NCBI RefSeq assembly: GCF_004210375.1
Contig: NW_027467782.1
Coordinates: forward strand, 25,337,276-25,401,275
DNA from: Tachypleus tridentatus
Taxonomy: Eukaryota > Arthropoda > Merostomata > Xiphosura > Limulidae
Direction of reading: 5' to 3'
DNA length: 64,000 nt
Below are positions 61,870-64,000 of the stretch, in pieces; positions within the stretch are counted from its first letter, which is position 1, and each line of letters begins with the position of its first letter. Both the position numbers and the translations under genes were made by a program. The notes below the pieces were generated by a model that saw only the letters and a list, made by a program, of their open reading frames with translations, made no database searches and was not told where the DNA came from.

Positions 61870-63420
61870 TTCATTCATTTTTTTTGTGTTTAAAATATGT
61901 GTTGATCGGGTAGAAGTGTTTAGGACTACCTCCATCATGTACGAGGTACCTCTCTGGTTCGCTTAATAATTCATTTTTCATCCAATCTTTATCAAAATAC
62001 TTTTTTGTACGACGTAAGAGTCTATTTGGTATGGTTGGTATGTTTAAATATTTGTGTATGAATTTGAATGTTGCTTCTCTGGGAACTCTATATGCTGTTG
62101 TGAGGAGTGTGTTTTGAATTGTTTGCAACTTCATTTTAATTGTTTTGTCACTTACTATGTTGGAGCTGCAGCCATTTACTGGTCTGATGCATGTTTTGTA
62201 TATTTTTCGTATATTGTCTGTTGATGCTCCACTATCCATGCAAATAAGACTCCAAGCATAGTTGGTTCTTCGCCAGACTTTAATTTCGTTTACATGGTTA
62301 GTTTTATGTCATAGGCAAGACTTAGAAATCTTGCAAATGTGGTAGGCAGAAGTAGTGTTCCATTCACATATTCTTCAGGCTGAAGTATTTTTTTGTATGT
62401 TGTCAACTATGTAAAGACGACAAGTTGTGTTTCTGCTGTATTTATTTTTATTTTGTATTTTCGACAATAATCGTTTATTCTGTTTAGTTGTTGTTGTATG
62501 TTTATGGCTGCTGTTGTTGGTGCTGTGGCACTTTTCGATACTGCCACATCATCAGCAAACTATGAGGAGAATCCATACTTAGGATCCTTCAATGGCAAAT
62601 TGTTAACATACATGATGAAGAGTATAGAGCTGACCACCCCTCCCTGAGGTACACCAACTTCTGGAGTAAAGTACTCAGAAAAGGTTCCCTCTACATTTAC
62701 TCCACATTTTCTATTTTTCAAAAAGGTAGATAACCAGCGAATAATTCCACGCAGTAGTCACATTTCCTTCACATGTAACTGTAGACCATTGTGCCATACA
62801 GTATCAAATGCTTTCTCAATGTCAAGAAAGCAGGAGACAGTGCATTGGTTTTGTTAAAGCTGTCGACTATCTCTTCAGTGAGTCTCACTAAGTGGTCAGT
62901 TGTTGTCTAAATTTTCTGAATACGTTTTGTTCTTCTGGTAACTTTCATGTTATCTCCAAGAATGTGGAGAGTCTGTTACTGACTATTCTCTCAAGAATTT
63001 TGCCTACACAGCTGATCAGGCTGATTGGTCGGTAGCCATTAGGTTTATCTGCTGGCTTTCATACCTTATGGAACATTAGAATATTAACATGCATCCAAGA
63101 AATTGGTATGTGTTCTAAGGATAGTGATAAGTTAAAAAGTGCTTTTGGTGATCAAACAATTTTGAGTGCCCTTTTTGGGAAGATGGCTTGTATCTCATCT
63201 TCACCGGAGATTTGTTTCTGTGTTTTTTATTGCTTCAAGAAGTTCATGTATGAATATTTCTTTCATTAGGATCGTGTCTTCATAGTTTATGATGTGTCTT
63301 GTATTTTCCTCAGATACACTTGTTAAGAAAAATTGGTTCAAATTGTTCTTTGTTGTTTAGAATATAATTTGTGACTTTGTTGTAAAAATAAGCATTTATA
63401 TCCAGATCTGTATGCATTTT
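61870..63420 (-). mobile_element. Decayed Jockey-like LINE reverse transcriptase region, minus strand
   Basis: Reading the minus strand from 63420: GEDEIQAIFPKRALKI, then FNLSLSLEHIPISWMHVNIL and MFHKVWKPADKPNGYRPISL, then ISCVGKILERIVSNRLSTFL (RT fingers). After frameshifts it gives PEVGVPQGGVVSSILFIMYV and FADDVAVSKSA (palm, with the FADD catalytic pair intact), then IKINTAETQLVVFT. From 62239 the thumb/C-terminal region IRKIYKTCIRPV, TIQNTLLTTAYRVPREATFK and FIHKYLNIPTIPNRLL runs to about 61871. Multiple stops make it inactive. It is the same family as 34600-35893 but better preserved. Confidence 0.9.
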
Positions 63421-63445
63421 AAATGTATTCTGTGGTTGGTTCACT

Positions 63446-63535
63446 TAATTTAGTTTGTTTTAAATTTCGCACAAAGCAACACGTGGACCTGCTGCGCCAG
63501 CCGTCTTTAATTTAGCAGTGTAAGACCAGAGGAAC
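63446..63535 (-). mobile_element. SINE 3' tail fragment, minus strand
   Basis: AAATTTCGCACAAAGCAACA, CCAGCCGTCTTTAATTTAGC and AGTGTAAGACCAGAGG are the reverse complement of the family tail. Confidence 0.75.
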
Positions 63536-64000
63536 GGATTCTAAAATAATTTAATCAGCCTAAGTGGACTTTTAACATGAAGAGAACTGTCACATTTAAA
63601 ATACAACTGTAGTCATCATAGTCTAAAGAATTCTTGAAGGTACATTTAACTTGTTTTAAATATCTAATTTTAAAATAAGTGGACTGCTTGCTGCATGTTA
63701 TTTTCAAATTTATCACTAACAAATCACAGACATCTACTATAGAAGAATCCTAAAATTTTGACGTATGTAGTTTCTGAGTACGAGTTGAATGTAAAAATGT
63801 GCACAAGTTTGCAGAGGAGTTAAAGTGTTGATAGAAGCCACATATTTATTTCCTCTATGGTTACTGTGTTTCAAAAACTGGAAAGTCTCACCTAAATACT
63901 AAAATTCATTAACTTCATACTTATTGTAACTAGTGACACACACAACATGACTAGATAGTGGTGAGGTCCACGATAAACTAATGAAAAATAAATAAAAGGT
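63536..64000. other. No feature recognised
   Basis: AT-rich; nothing supportable. Confidence 0.4.

Noticed and set aside
1..64000. CRISPR array, prokaryotic operons or phage-like modules
   Set aside because: No regularly spaced repeats with unique spacers, no dense coding, and clear eukaryotic retroelements throughout.

Overview
The window reads as AT-rich eukaryotic nuclear DNA dominated by introns, intergenic sequence and decayed mobile elements. It has no operons, no ribosomal RNA and no stand-alone tRNA gene. The dense tRNA-derived SINE family (box-B-like GGTTCG core, conserved body, tail ending near 'gcgaaattca' plus A-rich/AAAC repeats) and the mix of Jockey/I-like LINEs, a Penelope-like element, mariner and hAT-like DNA elements suggest an arthropod. 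From memory of this SINE family I lean towards a horseshoe crab (Xiphosura). That is inference; a similarity search would settle it.

Layout. 1-10.1 kb: a decayed mariner with terminal inverted repeats (1.7-2.9 kb), a CA/TA microsatellite, a LINE endonuclease remnant joined to a tandemly modular 3' tail (4.0-5.3 kb), a three-copy tandem repeat (6.4-6.7 kb), two LINE RT fragments in opposite orientation (7.0-8.0 kb), a SINE, and a Penelope-like GIY-YIG endonuclease remnant (9.1-9.5 kb). 10114-24447 is the left arm of a very large inverted duplication. Its near-identical right arm is 42821-57160, about 98-99% identical by eye in the stretches compared. The right arm begins exactly at the edge of a 500-N assembly gap. 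A third, older and more diverged copy of 2.45 kb of the arm lies at 57985-60438.

Each arm carries a hAT-like miniature element, a LINE 3' tail, a transposon ORF remnant, the gag and endonuclease start of one Jockey-like LINE, a possible terminal exon, LINE RNase H remnants, two tandem repeats and a SINE tail.

The spacer (24.4-42.3 kb) holds a short hairpin retroelement with target-site duplications, a decayed transposon-type ORF (25.9-27.2 kb), one credible terminal coding exon (28.3 kb) followed by about 5 kb without recognised mobile elements, and a full-length SINE with a 12-bp target-site duplication. It also holds a decayed LINE interrupted by a second copy of the short retroelement, two inverted arrays of a CpG-rich minisatellite flanking a 1.6-kb core (36.2-38.7 kb), and a zinc-knuckle LINE gag remnant (40.1-40.7 kb). 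The right end (60.4-64 kb) has more SINEs and another decayed LINE of the same family as the one at 35 kb.

No complete cellular gene is visible. The items most worth follow-up are the inverted duplication and its gap-coincident edge, the inverted CpG-rich minisatellite structure, and the short element family that shares a GGTCGAAACGTTGTTC core.
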